Assembly (NCBI RefSeq): GCF_001401155.1
Contig: NZ_LJRO01000384.1
Location: forward strand, 152,418 to 216,417
DNA from: Pseudomonas tremae
GTDB taxonomy: Bacteria; Pseudomonadota; Gammaproteobacteria; Pseudomonadales; Pseudomonadaceae
Length of the DNA: 64,000 nucleotides
Direction: 5' to 3'
Positions 46,454 through 54,117 of the stretch are shown in pieces; within the stretch, counting starts at the first letter, position 1, and each line of letters opens with the position of its first letter. The position numbers were made by a program, and so were the translations under genes. The notes beneath the pieces were generated by a model that was given only the letters and a program-made list of their open reading frames with translations, was not told the DNA's origin and did no database searches.

Positions 46454-46824
46454 TGGCAAGACTCGAGCCCGGCACCGCCCGCATCCGCGTCAAGGACCTG
46501 CGCCTGCGTACCTATATCGGTATAAACGAGGACGAGATCGTCAACAAGCAGGACGTGCTGATCAACCTGACGATTCTTTACGCGGCACAGGAAGCTGTTC
46601 GCGATAACGATATCGAGCATGCGCTCAACTACCGCACGATCACCAAAGCCATCATTCAGCATGTCGAGGGCAATCGCTTTGCATTGCTGGAACGACTGAC
46701 GCAGGAAGTGCTGGACCTGGTGATGACCCACCAGGCGGTTATCTACGCCGAAGTGGAAGTCGACAAGCCACATGCCCTGCGTTTCGCCGAATCGGTGTCG
46801 ATCACGCTCGCCGGTCAACGCTGA
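46453..46824 (+). CDS. folX: Dihydroneopterin triphosphate 2'-epimerase FolX
   Basis: This 123-residue protein of the FolB/FolX fold has 'DLRLRTYIGINEDEIVNKQDVLIN' (read in parts) and 'IEHALNYRTITKAI'. It epimerises dihydroneopterin triphosphate to the monapterin form. The ATG at 46453 overlaps the folE stop (TAATG). Its length and the folM-folE context favour FolX over FolB. Confidence 0.92.
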   Translation: MARLEPGTARIRVKDLRLRTYIGINEDEIVNKQDVLINLTILYAAQEAVRDNDIEHALNYRTITKAIIQHVEGNRFALLERLTQEVLDLVMTHQAVIYAEVEVDKPHALRFAESVSITLAGQR

Positions 46825-46867
46825 AACTCTTATCATGACGCGACTTACTGACTGAACAGAGCCCGTC

Positions 46868-47164
46868 ATGACCGAACAAGAACGCCTCGAACTCGAAGCC
46901 GCAGCCTTTCGCCGACTGGTCGCACATCTGGACAGCCGCAAGGATGTCCAGAACATCGACCTGATGAACCTGTCCGGCTTCTGCCGTAACTGCCTGTCCA
47001 AATGGTACAAGGCCGCTGCCGATGAAAAACACATCGACATCAGCCTCGACGATGCTCGCGAAGTGGTCTACGGCATGCCGTACAGCGAATGGAAAGCCCA
47101 GTACCAGAAAGAAGCCAGCACCGAACAGCAGGCCGCGTTTGCCAAGGAAACCAGACATGACTGA
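46868..47164 (+). CDS. DUF1244 domain protein
   Basis: This 98-residue protein has 'FRRLVAHLDSRKDVQNIDLMNLSGFCRNCLSKWY' (read in parts), the DUF1244 signature with two conserved Cys ('CRNC'). Function is unknown. Its TGA overlaps the ATG of the HopJ-like gene, so the two are coupled. Confidence 0.9.
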   Translation: MTEQERLELEAAAFRRLVAHLDSRKDVQNIDLMNLSGFCRNCLSKWYKAAADEKHIDISLDDAREVVYGMPYSEWKAQYQKEASTEQQAAFAKETRHD

Positions 47165-47498
47165 TCTGAACACCCTGCGTGCCAGCCTGCACAGCGGCGA
47201 ACACATGTTTGCTGACACGCTGGCATTTATTTCAGCAGGCTACGATTACCAGCCTCAGCCTTTCAAAAATGGCGACGTTGAAAACGCTGCCGGGCAGAAC
47301 GAAGGTTCATGCAAGACACTGGGCCTGGCGTTACTGGAAGGCTTGAGTGATGAGGAAGCGCTGTTGGCATTTGGCGAACACTATCGCTCGGTACAAGCGA
47401 CGCCGGAAGACAGCGATCACGGCAACATCCGTGCGCTGATCGCGAAGGGTTTGGCGGGTGTGCAATTTGCAGGCGAGCCGCTCAAGCGCAAGGTTTGA
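47157..47498 (+). CDS. HopJ-family protein
   Basis: This 113-residue protein has 'HMFADTLAFISAGYDYQPQPFKNG' and 'SCKTLGLALLEGLSDEEALLAFGEHYR' (each read in parts), typical of the HopJ family. Some family members were listed as type III effectors, but this one has no Hrp box and is coupled (8-bp overlap) to a housekeeping-like DUF1244 gene. A core, non-secreted role is therefore more likely. Confidence 0.85.
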   Translation: MTDLNTLRASLHSGEHMFADTLAFISAGYDYQPQPFKNGDVENAAGQNEGSCKTLGLALLEGLSDEEALLAFGEHYRSVQATPEDSDHGNIRALIAKGLAGVQFAGEPLKRKV

Positions 47499-47504
47499 TC
47501 GGAG

Positions 47505-47645
47505 CCCCATGGCTATCGTTCCTCACCCTCAGGGTGGGAATGTCCAGACTGGGACGCGCGACGCGACGTAGATCTGTGACACGCAGCCCAACCAGATGCA
47601 TGCCAATGCAGAGCATTGGCATGCGAGTCATGTGCGGCAAGTATG
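47505..47645. repeat. REP-like palindromic cluster
   Basis: GCATGCCAATGC-AGA-GCATTGGCATGC (47598-47624) is a perfect 12-bp hairpin, and a CCTCACCCT/AGGGTGGG-type palindrome lies near 47521. It separates the convergent hopJ-like and trxB genes and may end both transcripts. Confidence 0.7.
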
Positions 47646-47650
47646 GCTGA

Positions 47651-48613
47651 TTAAAACGAAACGTTGGCCAAGCCGTCCAGGTAACGTTCGACGTCCAGTG
47701 CAGCCATGCAACCGGCACCGGCAGAGGTGATCGCCTGGCGATAAACGTGGTCAGCCACGTCGCCTGCCGCGAATACACCCTCGACACTGGTTGCAGTTGC
47801 ATTGCCTTCACGGCCACCCTGCACAACCATGTAGCCATCTTTCAAGGCCAACTGCCCCTCAAACAACGAGGTGTTCGGCGTGTGGCCGATTGCAATGAAT
47901 ACACCGTCGACTTTCAATTCGTCGCTGCTACCGTCATTGTTTTTCAGACGCGCACCAGTCACGCCCATGTTATCGCCCAGCACCTCATCCAGCGTGGCAT
48001 TGAGCTTGAGTTCGATCTTGCCTTCGGCAACACGCGCGTGCAGCTTGTCGATCAGGATCTTCTCGGCACGGAACGTCTCACGACGGTGAACCAGCGTTAC
48101 TTTGCTGGCGATGTTGGCCAGATACAGGGCCTCTTCCACGGCGGTATTGCCGCCGCCGACAACGGCCACTTCACGGTTGCGATAGAAGAAACCGTCACAG
48201 GTCGCACAGGCGGAAACGCCTTTGCCCATGAACGCTTCTTCCGAAGGCAGGCCCAGATAACGAGCGCTTGCGCCTGTGGCGATGATCAGTGCGTCGCAGG
48301 TATAGGTTGCGCTATCACCTTGCAGGCTGAAGGGCTTGCCGGCCAGGTCCACGGAATTGATGTGATCAAAGACGATTTCGGTCTCGAAACGCTCGGCATG
48401 TTCGCGCATGCGCTCCATCAGCGCGGGGCCGGTCAGGCCATGGGGGTCACCCGGCCAGTTGTCGACTTCAGTGGTCGTGGTCAATTGACCGCCAGCCTGC
48501 ATGCCGGTGATCAGCAGTGGCTTCAAATTGGCGCGGGCAGCATAAACCGCCGCGCTGTAACCGGCAGGGCCGGAGCCGAGAATAATCACTCGGGAATGAC
48601 GTACGTCTGACAT
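47651..48613 (-). CDS. trxB: Thioredoxin reductase TrxB
   Basis: This 320-residue FAD/NADPH enzyme reduces thioredoxin. Seen are the FAD 'ILGSGPAGYSAAVYAARA', the redox-active 'CATCDG', the NADPH 'GGGNTAVEEALYL' and the C-terminal 'GVFAAGDVADHVYRQAITSAGAG' read in parts. It faces a REP-like terminator region and is a single gene. A paralogue elsewhere cannot be excluded. Confidence 0.96.
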   Translation of the reverse strand: MSDVRHSRVIILGSGPAGYSAAVYAARANLKPLLITGMQAGGQLTTTTEVDNWPGDPHGLTGPALMERMREHAERFETEIVFDHINSVDLAGKPFSLQGDSATYTCDALIIATGASARYLGLPSEEAFMGKGVSACATCDGFFYRNREVAVVGGGNTAVEEALYLANIASKVTLVHRRETFRAEKILIDKLHARVAEGKIELKLNATLDEVLGDNMGVTGARLKNNDGSSDELKVDGVFIAIGHTPNTSLFEGQLALKDGYMVVQGGREGNATATSVEGVFAAGDVADHVYRQAITSAGAGCMAALDVERYLDGLANVSF

Positions 48614-48976
48614 GACACACTCCTGTCGACCGGCTGTATAACGCCGCGGTCGTACCGCTGGATAAAAAAGGACTGCCGAAACACTTGGGGAAGTGCATCA
48701 ACCCGGCAGGTCCTGAAAGTTCTGACTCCTGAGACAAGTCTTGAAATTGCTGCCAAGCCTATCGGGGTAGCAGAGGTTAAGGAAATATCGTTTCACAATC
48801 CACCCCATAGGTCACTTCTATAGAGCGACCGGCAGACAAGAGTGTACTCGCGTGGGCACTCGTACTCGCGACGCGCGCTACACGCGGCGAACGGTCTTGA
48901 CCGTCAACATCTATCAGCTCTTTCACGGCTATCACAAAGCCGGTAAGGTCACGCCTTTCAGCATTCGGAGGCTGCC
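48614..48976. other. Intergenic region between trxB and cysZ
   Basis: No ORF is supported. It contains the trxB promoter side, a palindromic REP-like fragment near 48850-48890, and a cysZ leader ending in a GGAGG ribosome site at about 48966. No further signals are recognised. Confidence 0.5.
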
Positions 48977-49738
48977 ATGCCCGCTCCTGCCCTGTCCGGC
49001 CCGCAATACCTTAGGGAAGGCCTGAAACTGGTTCTCAGTCCCGGCCTGCGCCTGTTTGTCCTGCTGCCGCTGAGCATCAACCTGGTGCTGTTCTGCGGCC
49101 TGATCTACCTGGCGGTGCATCAGTTCGAGCTGTGGGTCGATACATTCATGCCCACCCTGCCTCACTGGCTGAGTTTTCTCAGCTATATCCTCTGGCCACT
49201 GTTCGTGGCGCTGGTACTGCTGATGGTGTTTTTCACTTTCACCATGGTCGCCAATATAATAGCCGCGCCTTTCAACGGATTTTTGTCTGAAAAAGTCGAA
49301 GCCGTGATTCGCGGCGTGGATGAATCGCCGGACTTCAGCTGGGCCGAACTGGTCGCAATGGTCCCACGCACACTGGCCCGCGAAGCGCGCAAGCTGGGCT
49401 ATATGCTGCCGCGCATGCTCGGGCTGTTCATCCTGTCATTTATTCCGGTGGCCAACATTATCGCCGCACCGCTGTGGCTGCTGTTCGGCGTATGGATGAT
49501 GGCGATCCAGTATATCGACTACCCGGCCGACAACCACAAACTGGGCTGGAACGAGATGCTCGGCTGGCTGAAAAGCAAACGCTGGCAGAGCCTGAGCTTC
49601 GGCGGCATCGTCTACGTCGCTTTGCTTATCCCGGTGGTCAACCTGCTGATGATGCCCGCCGCAGTGGCAGGCGCCACGTTGTTCTGGGTGCGTGAACGCG
49701 GCGCCGATGCACTGCCGGTGACACACGCACGCGGCTGA
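48977..49738 (+). CDS. cysZ: Sulfate transporter CysZ
   Basis: This 253-residue inner-membrane protein has long hydrophobic segments ('LRLFVLLPLSINLVLFCGLIY', 'SYILWPLFVALVLLMVFFTFTM', 'MLGLFILSFIPVANIIAAPLWLLFG', read in parts) and the CysZ/EI24 signatures 'NIIAAPFNGFLSEKVE' and 'NHKLGWNEMLGWL'. CysZ imports sulfate for cysteine synthesis. A GGAGG site stands before the ATG. Confidence 0.93.
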   Translation: MPAPALSGPQYLREGLKLVLSPGLRLFVLLPLSINLVLFCGLIYLAVHQFELWVDTFMPTLPHWLSFLSYILWPLFVALVLLMVFFTFTMVANIIAAPFNGFLSEKVEAVIRGVDESPDFSWAELVAMVPRTLAREARKLGYMLPRMLGLFILSFIPVANIIAAPLWLLFGVWMMAIQYIDYPADNHKLGWNEMLGWLKSKRWQSLSFGGIVYVALLIPVVNLLMMPAAVAGATLFWVRERGADALPVTHARG

Positions 49739-49925
49739 ATGCAGACTTGCCGAGGCGTGCACCGCGCGCCCGGCTTGACTGAAGGGCAAAAAAATTCATG
49801 CGCTATAACTATTTACCGCACACAGCACTGGCGACCGGGGCTAAATAGGGCCTCAACCAACCCGTTCATGTGAAGCTCGCTTCCATAGAACATGCGACAC
49901 ATGAACTTAACAAGGAAGTTAAATC

Positions 49926-50270
49926 ATGAACACCCCGGTAAACCCCGCTGCATTTGCCGCCGAAAACGCAACAGTCGAAGAAAAGATTCGTGCTTTTCTG
50001 GTAATTGAACTGGCCGAATGGTCGATCAATCCGGACAACGTTTACATCAACGGCGTAAACGACCCCGAAGAGCGCATTGTCATCAGCTCCAATTCCCTGA
50101 CTGCCGAAGCAATCGCTCGCGTTTTCGAAAAAGACGCTCCGTCTTATTCCACCCGCACAGCAGGTCTGTTCAGCGTCGCTTATTCGTATGCTGACGAACA
50201 TCGCCTGGCTGCACCGGATCTGGCCAAGGTAGGCGAATTGATCGGCCAACTGGTCAACGACCTGGGCTGA
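49926..50270 (+). CDS. Small hypothetical protein, 114 aa
   Basis: This soluble acidic protein has an alpha/beta sequence ('KIRAFLVIELAEWSINPDNVYINGVND', read in parts). I do not recognise it. An AAGGAAG ribosome site precedes the ATG, and a strong terminator follows. It is a single gene at the left edge of the accessory patch. Confidence 0.7.
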   Translation: MNTPVNPAAFAAENATVEEKIRAFLVIELAEWSINPDNVYINGVNDPEERIVISSNSLTAEAIARVFEKDAPSYSTRTAGLFSVAYSYADEHRLAAPDLAKVGELIGQLVNDLG

Positions 50271-50314
50271 TCGTTCTGATTGACAGGCCGAGTGACGACA
50301 ACGCCTGAAAGAGC

Positions 50315-50344
50315 ACCGGACAGCTAATGGATTAGCTGTCCGGT
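50315..50344 (+). terminator. Strong hairpin terminator
   Basis: ACCGGACAGCTAAT (50315-50328), GG, ATTAGCTGTCCGGT (50331-50344): a perfect 14-bp stem with a minimal loop. The following 'ACTTCTTCT' is only moderately T-rich. Confidence 0.75.
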
Positions 50345-50367
50345 ACTTCTTCTGGTATCAAAACTGT

Positions 50368-50964
50368 CTAACCTAAAGTAGAAGCGGAAAGATAGGTCGG
50401 TATACTGACCAACCATATGGCACATCCGATAACAATCCACAATCCATTGGCAAGTGTCAATCTTGAGTTGCTGCTCCCATCCGGATCATGCGCGGCGAGA
50501 TTTATCTTTGACTGCACCAGCATCATATTAAGCGTCTGCGCAGTGGCCAACAGAACGACCCATACCAGCCAGCCACCGACCAGCTCAAATCGCAAGTTCC
50601 CTGACACACCCTGCGCCAGCAGGATTCCCGCAATAGTCAAGGCAAGCAACACCGAAGCGCTAACCGGCCAGTACGCCATGTGACCAAGCCCCTGTCGCCG
50701 CAGACTTCTATCCACATTACGAAACAGTGGAAAAGCGTAAATAGCGGCGAACATAACACGCGCCACGGGCCACACATTACTGCCCAAAAACTTCTTGTTC
50801 AGCGACCAGTTTTTATAAAACCAGTAAGTCGCGTAAAAACCGGATGTCAAAAAATACAGAATGAGAAATTTCTGTAACGACACGACATAAAACTCTGGGC
50901 CGGCACTGTCCGATTCATCCTTATCCAGACTGGCTTTGGGGGGTGCATACATTAAATCCGACAT
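50368..50964 (-). CDS. Multi-pass membrane protein, hypothetical
   Basis: This 198-residue protein begins 'MSDLMYAPPKASLDKDESDS' and has an aromatic segment ('FLILYFLTSGFYATYWFYKNW') and three later hydrophobic helices ending 'LWIVIGCAIWLVSI'. Such 'YWFYKNW' proteins are frequent in Pseudomonas and unassigned. The ATG at 50964 is preferred over an 18-residue extension. Its codon use is more AT-rich than that of core neighbours. Confidence 0.7.
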   Translation of the reverse strand: MSDLMYAPPKASLDKDESDSAGPEFYVVSLQKFLILYFLTSGFYATYWFYKNWSLNKKFLGSNVWPVARVMFAAIYAFPLFRNVDRSLRRQGLGHMAYWPVSASVLLALTIAGILLAQGVSGNLRFELVGGWLVWVVLLATAQTLNMMLVQSKINLAAHDPDGSSNSRLTLANGLWIVIGCAIWLVSIPTYLSASTLG

Positions 50965-51283
50965 TTTATGTCCTTCTGAAAAGGGGCCGACTCTATCAGA
51001 CCAACAGAAACCCTGCAAAAAAGATAAACATAAAGACGTTTCCTACAAAAGAAAACTCCAAGTCTCACAATCAAAGCCAAAAGCTAATAAATGGCTGCCG
51101 GCAAACTGTTGCCGCTAAAGACCAAACGTTGCCAGCGTTTCAAAAAGTGTTATGTAGTCCGTTTCTGTAGGCTAACTAAATCAGCATCCCTCCCGCTTGA
51201 CTCAAGTGTGTAGGACTCAACCAATTATCTATATTGGCATTGCGCTTGCTCTATTGCCTCTAAACAACAGGAGCTGTAGAACA
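50965..51283. other. AT-rich intergenic region
   Basis: This 319-bp stretch is visibly A-rich and shows no credible gene. Divergent promoters for the membrane protein and the coupled gene pair probably lie here. A Hrp box (GGAACC-N15/16-CCAC) was looked for and not found. Confidence 0.5.
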
Positions 51284-51601
51284 ATGGAAAACACCGTAAA
51301 TATTGCAACAGCCAACACAATCAACACAATCAACACAATCAACACCACCCGACCTGCCGGTCTCGAGACCATCCCGCAATCGCGATCAGATAGGTTTGCT
51401 CAGATATTGAGAGATAGACACGCTCAGGAAGAGGAAAAATCTTCGGTTGCAGATCCCGCAGCACTCGGCAAGCCAGCGACGCCGCGCTCGACTCGCTTCA
51501 TGAATACCATGGATATCAGCCAACGCAGATCCGCTGTGGAGGACAAAGACTTCTTTCCTATGCCCGCAGCAATGGAAAGCAAAAGAGGAACGCTGAAATG
51601 A
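51284..51601 (+). CDS. Unrecognised protein with in-frame 9-bp repeat, 105 aa
   Basis: This 105-residue soluble protein begins 'MENTVNIATANTINTINTIN' and contains an in-frame 9-bp tandem repeat (AACACAATC, about three copies near 51313-51340). It has a polar, charged body without signal or membrane segment. AGGAG stands 10 bp before the ATG. Its TGA overlaps the ATG of the next gene (ATGA), so the two form a translationally coupled pair. Base composition is AT-richer than core genes. Neither product is recognised; toxin-antitoxin, effector-chaperone or similar pairings are only possibilities. Confidence 0.7.
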   Translation: MENTVNIATANTINTINTINTTRPAGLETIPQSRSDRFAQILRDRHAQEEEKSSVADPAALGKPATPRSTRFMNTMDISQRRSAVEDKDFFPMPAAMESKRGTLK

Positions 51602-52095
51602 CCTGCAGTAGTCCCACGCCGTTTCTGAATGTTACACCGTTGGGGATACGCCAAAAAACAACATCACTTACCACCACATCGACACCTGGAATCTTCGCTA
51701 ACGCGCTCCAAAAAGCCATCCACGATAAAGAGACGCCCCATTGCGGAAAGACAATTTTCCGAGGGGGAGAGCTCAGGCACAAACTGATGGCACAAGCTGA
51801 AAACAACCCAAATGAAGCAAGCTTCCTTGCCAAGCAATATGCTCACAACTCATTGAATGGTGAAGGTGTGGATCTATCTGATTATCCTGTCATTCGTTAC
51901 TGTGCCACTGGAGAAATCGTGACACCCGAGTCAAGCGCTTACTTCCAGAAAACAGAGCGCTGGATGCAGAGAGAGAGAACAACTCTTTATGAAGAGGAAT
52001 ACTTGAAAGGTACGCCTGCTGCTAAAATTCTTGAGAAAATATTAAACTTTAATGACGCTCTTCCTGAAGCATTCCGAGACATGGCAAATTGGTAG
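51598..52095 (+). CDS. Unrecognised protein, 165 aa, coupled to the upstream gene
   Basis: This soluble 165-residue protein has 'GIFANALQKAIHDKETPHC', 'ASFLAKQYAHNSLNGEGVDLSDYPVIRYCATGEIV' (read in parts) and a C-terminal 'LPEAFRDMANW'. I find no known domain. The start overlaps the previous stop (ATGA). A GC-rich hairpin at 52102-52127 follows. It could be an effector, toxin or partner; no secretion signal is clear. Confidence 0.7.
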   Translation: MTCSSPTPFLNVTPLGIRQKTTSLTTTSTPGIFANALQKAIHDKETPHCGKTIFRGGELRHKLMAQAENNPNEASFLAKQYAHNSLNGEGVDLSDYPVIRYCATGEIVTPESSAYFQKTERWMQRERTTLYEEEYLKGTPAAKILEKILNFNDALPEAFRDMANW

Positions 52096-52101
52096 CATGA
52101 G

Positions 52102-52127
52102 TGCCCTCCCCTCCTGAGGGGAGGGCA
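52102..52127 (+). terminator. GC-rich hairpin after the coupled pair
   Basis: TGCCCTCCCCTC, CT, GAGGGGAGGGCA: a perfect 12-bp stem. The downstream T-run is poor. Confidence 0.65.
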
Positions 52128-52138
52128 ACTTTGAAGAA

Positions 52139-52540
52139 TCACCAATCGACAGTGATTCGTCCTTGTTGTCCAGCTACAGGGACCCTTCCTGCATTTCCAA
52201 TCTTCATCGTGTAATAAAACTTGCGACTTGCCAACTGATTATCGAAAAACGCTGTGGAGCCCGTTCGCTGGCGTGAGACGTTCAAGCACAAGCTGTCCCC
52301 TTGACACAAATGGACCTCAAGCCGCTGAGGCCAACCCGCCACGTTCCAGTTCCAACTGACATTTTTGATCGCTGCCGCCGCAGGCGCATGCCTGCTCACT
52401 GGCAGCTCGGCAGTGTGAAGGTAGCCCTTTGAATGAATAACCGGCAGAGCGACCGATGATTGATAGTTCCCAGCCAATGCAAGATTTGAACAGGCTAAAA
52501 GCGCCAAAGCCATTCCTGAGGCCGAACGAACCCGCTCCAA
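52139..52540 (-). CDS. FlhE-like exported protein (orphan)
   Basis: The C-terminal part ('WPQRLEVHLCQGDSLCLNVSRQRTG' read in parts, then 'RKFYYTMKIGNAGRVPV' and 'QGRITVDW') resembles flagellar FlhE, a periplasmic protein whose gene normally sits with flhBA. A signal peptide 'ALALLACSNLALAG' is present. I start at TTG 52540 (giving an RVR-containing n-region); GTG at 52636 gives a longer protein. Neither start has a clear ribosome site. There are no flagellar genes nearby. A function outside flagella is possible. Confidence 0.55.
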   Translation of the reverse strand: MERVRSASGMALALLACSNLALAGNYQSSVALPVIHSKGYLHTAELPVSRHAPAAAAIKNVSWNWNVAGWPQRLEVHLCQGDSLCLNVSRQRTGSTAFFDNQLASRKFYYTMKIGNAGRVPVAGQQGRITVDW

Positions 52541-52905
52541 CTTTTTAGTGTTGAATTTTATTTTATTTTCCCAATTTTTTTGGTACGCAAGAGCAACTGA
52601 AAAATCAGTCTTTCCAGTTCGAAAGTAACGAACCACAAAGTTCGATGACCAGACATTACTAGGGAGACGGATAATATCAACACCTGTTCAAGCGAACTAC
52701 ATACCTTTAGGAAAGCATTTAAATATTTGTAGGACACCACCAAAACCAATCGTGGACTTTATAGAAAGCCATTTACAGCCACTATTTTTCCCTGTTAGCT
52801 ATTCAGCGCAGTTTTAAACCAGCTTAACCCTCTTGCCAACGCCCCATCACCAATCCATCACACAACCGCCACATAACCGAAATATAACCAGCCGAAACTG
52901 CTCTC
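52541..52905. other. AT-rich region between the FlhE-like and glycosyltransferase genes
   Basis: No convincing gene is seen. It is strongly A/T-rich near 52545-52800 and probably contains the divergent promoters. The glycosyltransferase start is preceded by only a weak ribosome site. Confidence 0.5.
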
Positions 52906-54117
52906 ATGAGCCAATTTCTTAATGTCACCCTTATCACTGAAACCTTCACTCCCGAGATCAACGGCGTTGCCAATACACTGGGGCGGCTTTGTGACGGGTT
53001 GCGGTTGCGCGGGCACCGGGTCGAGCTGGTTCGCCCACGCCAGAGTGAAGAGCTTCTTTCTGGCGCGGCCGACGACCTGATGTTGTGCCGGGGCTGGCCG
53101 ATACCCGGCTACCCAGGGCTGCAATGGGGTCAGTCTTCGATGCACAAGCTCTTGCGGCGCTGGCAGCGGCGTCGGCCTGACGTGTTGTATATCGCCACTG
53201 AAGGCCCGCTGGGGCTATCGGCGCTGAGGGCTGCGCGGCGTCTGGGGATTGCGGTAATCAGCGGTTTTCACACCAACTTCCCGCAATACACTCAACAGTA
53301 CGGCATGGGTTTCATAACCCGCCTGCTGACGCACTACCTTCGCTGGTTCCACAACCGTTCGCGCGTCACGCTGGTGCCGAGTATCAGCCAGAAAGTCGAG
53401 CTTGAGCGTCGCGGCTTCGAGCGGATAGAGCTGTTATCTCGCGGCGTGGACAGCCAGCTGTTCAGCCCGTCGAGGCGTTCGCAGACGCTGCGCGACAGTT
53501 GGGGGCTGCAAGCGAACGATGTGGGAGTCCTGCATGTCGGGCGTCTTGCGCCGGAAAAGAACCTGGGCTTGCTCAAGGCCAGCTTCGAAGCGCTCAAGGA
53601 AAGCTACCCGCAGCGCACTCTCAAGCTGATCGTGGTCGGCGATGGACCACAGCGTGCCCAGCTCGAACAACAGATACCCGACGCGATTTTCTGCGGGACT
53701 CAACGCGCAGAAGTATTGGCGACGCACTATGCCTCGGGTGATATGTTTCTGTTTCCGAGCCTGACCGAAACGTTCGGCAATGTGGTGCTCGAAGCGCTGG
53801 CGTCAGGGCTGGGTGTCGTGGCTTATGACGAAGCGGCTGCCGGGCAGCACATTCGTCATGGGCATAACGGCGCGTTGGCGATGCCGGGCGACGAGGCCGC
53901 ATTCATAGACGCCGCCCGCTGGATGCTTGAAGACAGCGAAACCCTGCGCCGAGTGCGCCTGAATGCACGGCAGCATGCTAGCCGCCAAGGCTGGACGGCT
54001 ATCATCGATCAGTTCGAACGACAATTGCGCGAGGCATGCCCAAGCGCAAATACCAAAGAGATCAGACCGGTGCGCGGGAAAAGTATCAGACCAGTGTCGT
54101 CAGTGCCTCTCGACTGA
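52906..54117 (+). CDS. Family 4 glycosyltransferase
   Basis: This 403-residue GT-B enzyme has the N-terminal 'TFTPEINGVANTLGRL', the C-terminal 'HVGRLAPEKNLGLL' and 'LFPSLTETFGNVVLEALASGLGVVAYDEAA' (read in parts) with the EX7E motif. It resembles MgtA/PimB-type mannosyltransferases that use GDP- or UDP-sugars for glycolipids. It overlaps the convergent OYE gene by 32 bp. The acceptor is unknown. Confidence 0.9.
   Translation: MSQFLNVTLITETFTPEINGVANTLGRLCDGLRLRGHRVELVRPRQSEELLSGAADDLMLCRGWPIPGYPGLQWGQSSMHKLLRRWQRRRPDVLYIATEGPLGLSALRAARRLGIAVISGFHTNFPQYTQQYGMGFITRLLTHYLRWFHNRSRVTLVPSISQKVELERRGFERIELLSRGVDSQLFSPSRRSQTLRDSWGLQANDVGVLHVGRLAPEKNLGLLKASFEALKESYPQRTLKLIVVGDGPQRAQLEQQIPDAIFCGTQRAEVLATHYASGDMFLFPSLTETFGNVVLEALASGLGVVAYDEAAAGQHIRHGHNGALAMPGDEAAFIDAARWMLEDSETLRRVRLNARQHASRQGWTAIIDQFERQLREACPSANTKEIRPVRGKSIRPVSSVPLD

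Noticed and set aside
51170..51283. A Hrp box that would make the coupled gene pair type III effectors
   Set aside because: No GGAACC-N15/16-CCACnnA pattern was found by eye upstream of the pair, and the N-termini are not clearly effector-like.
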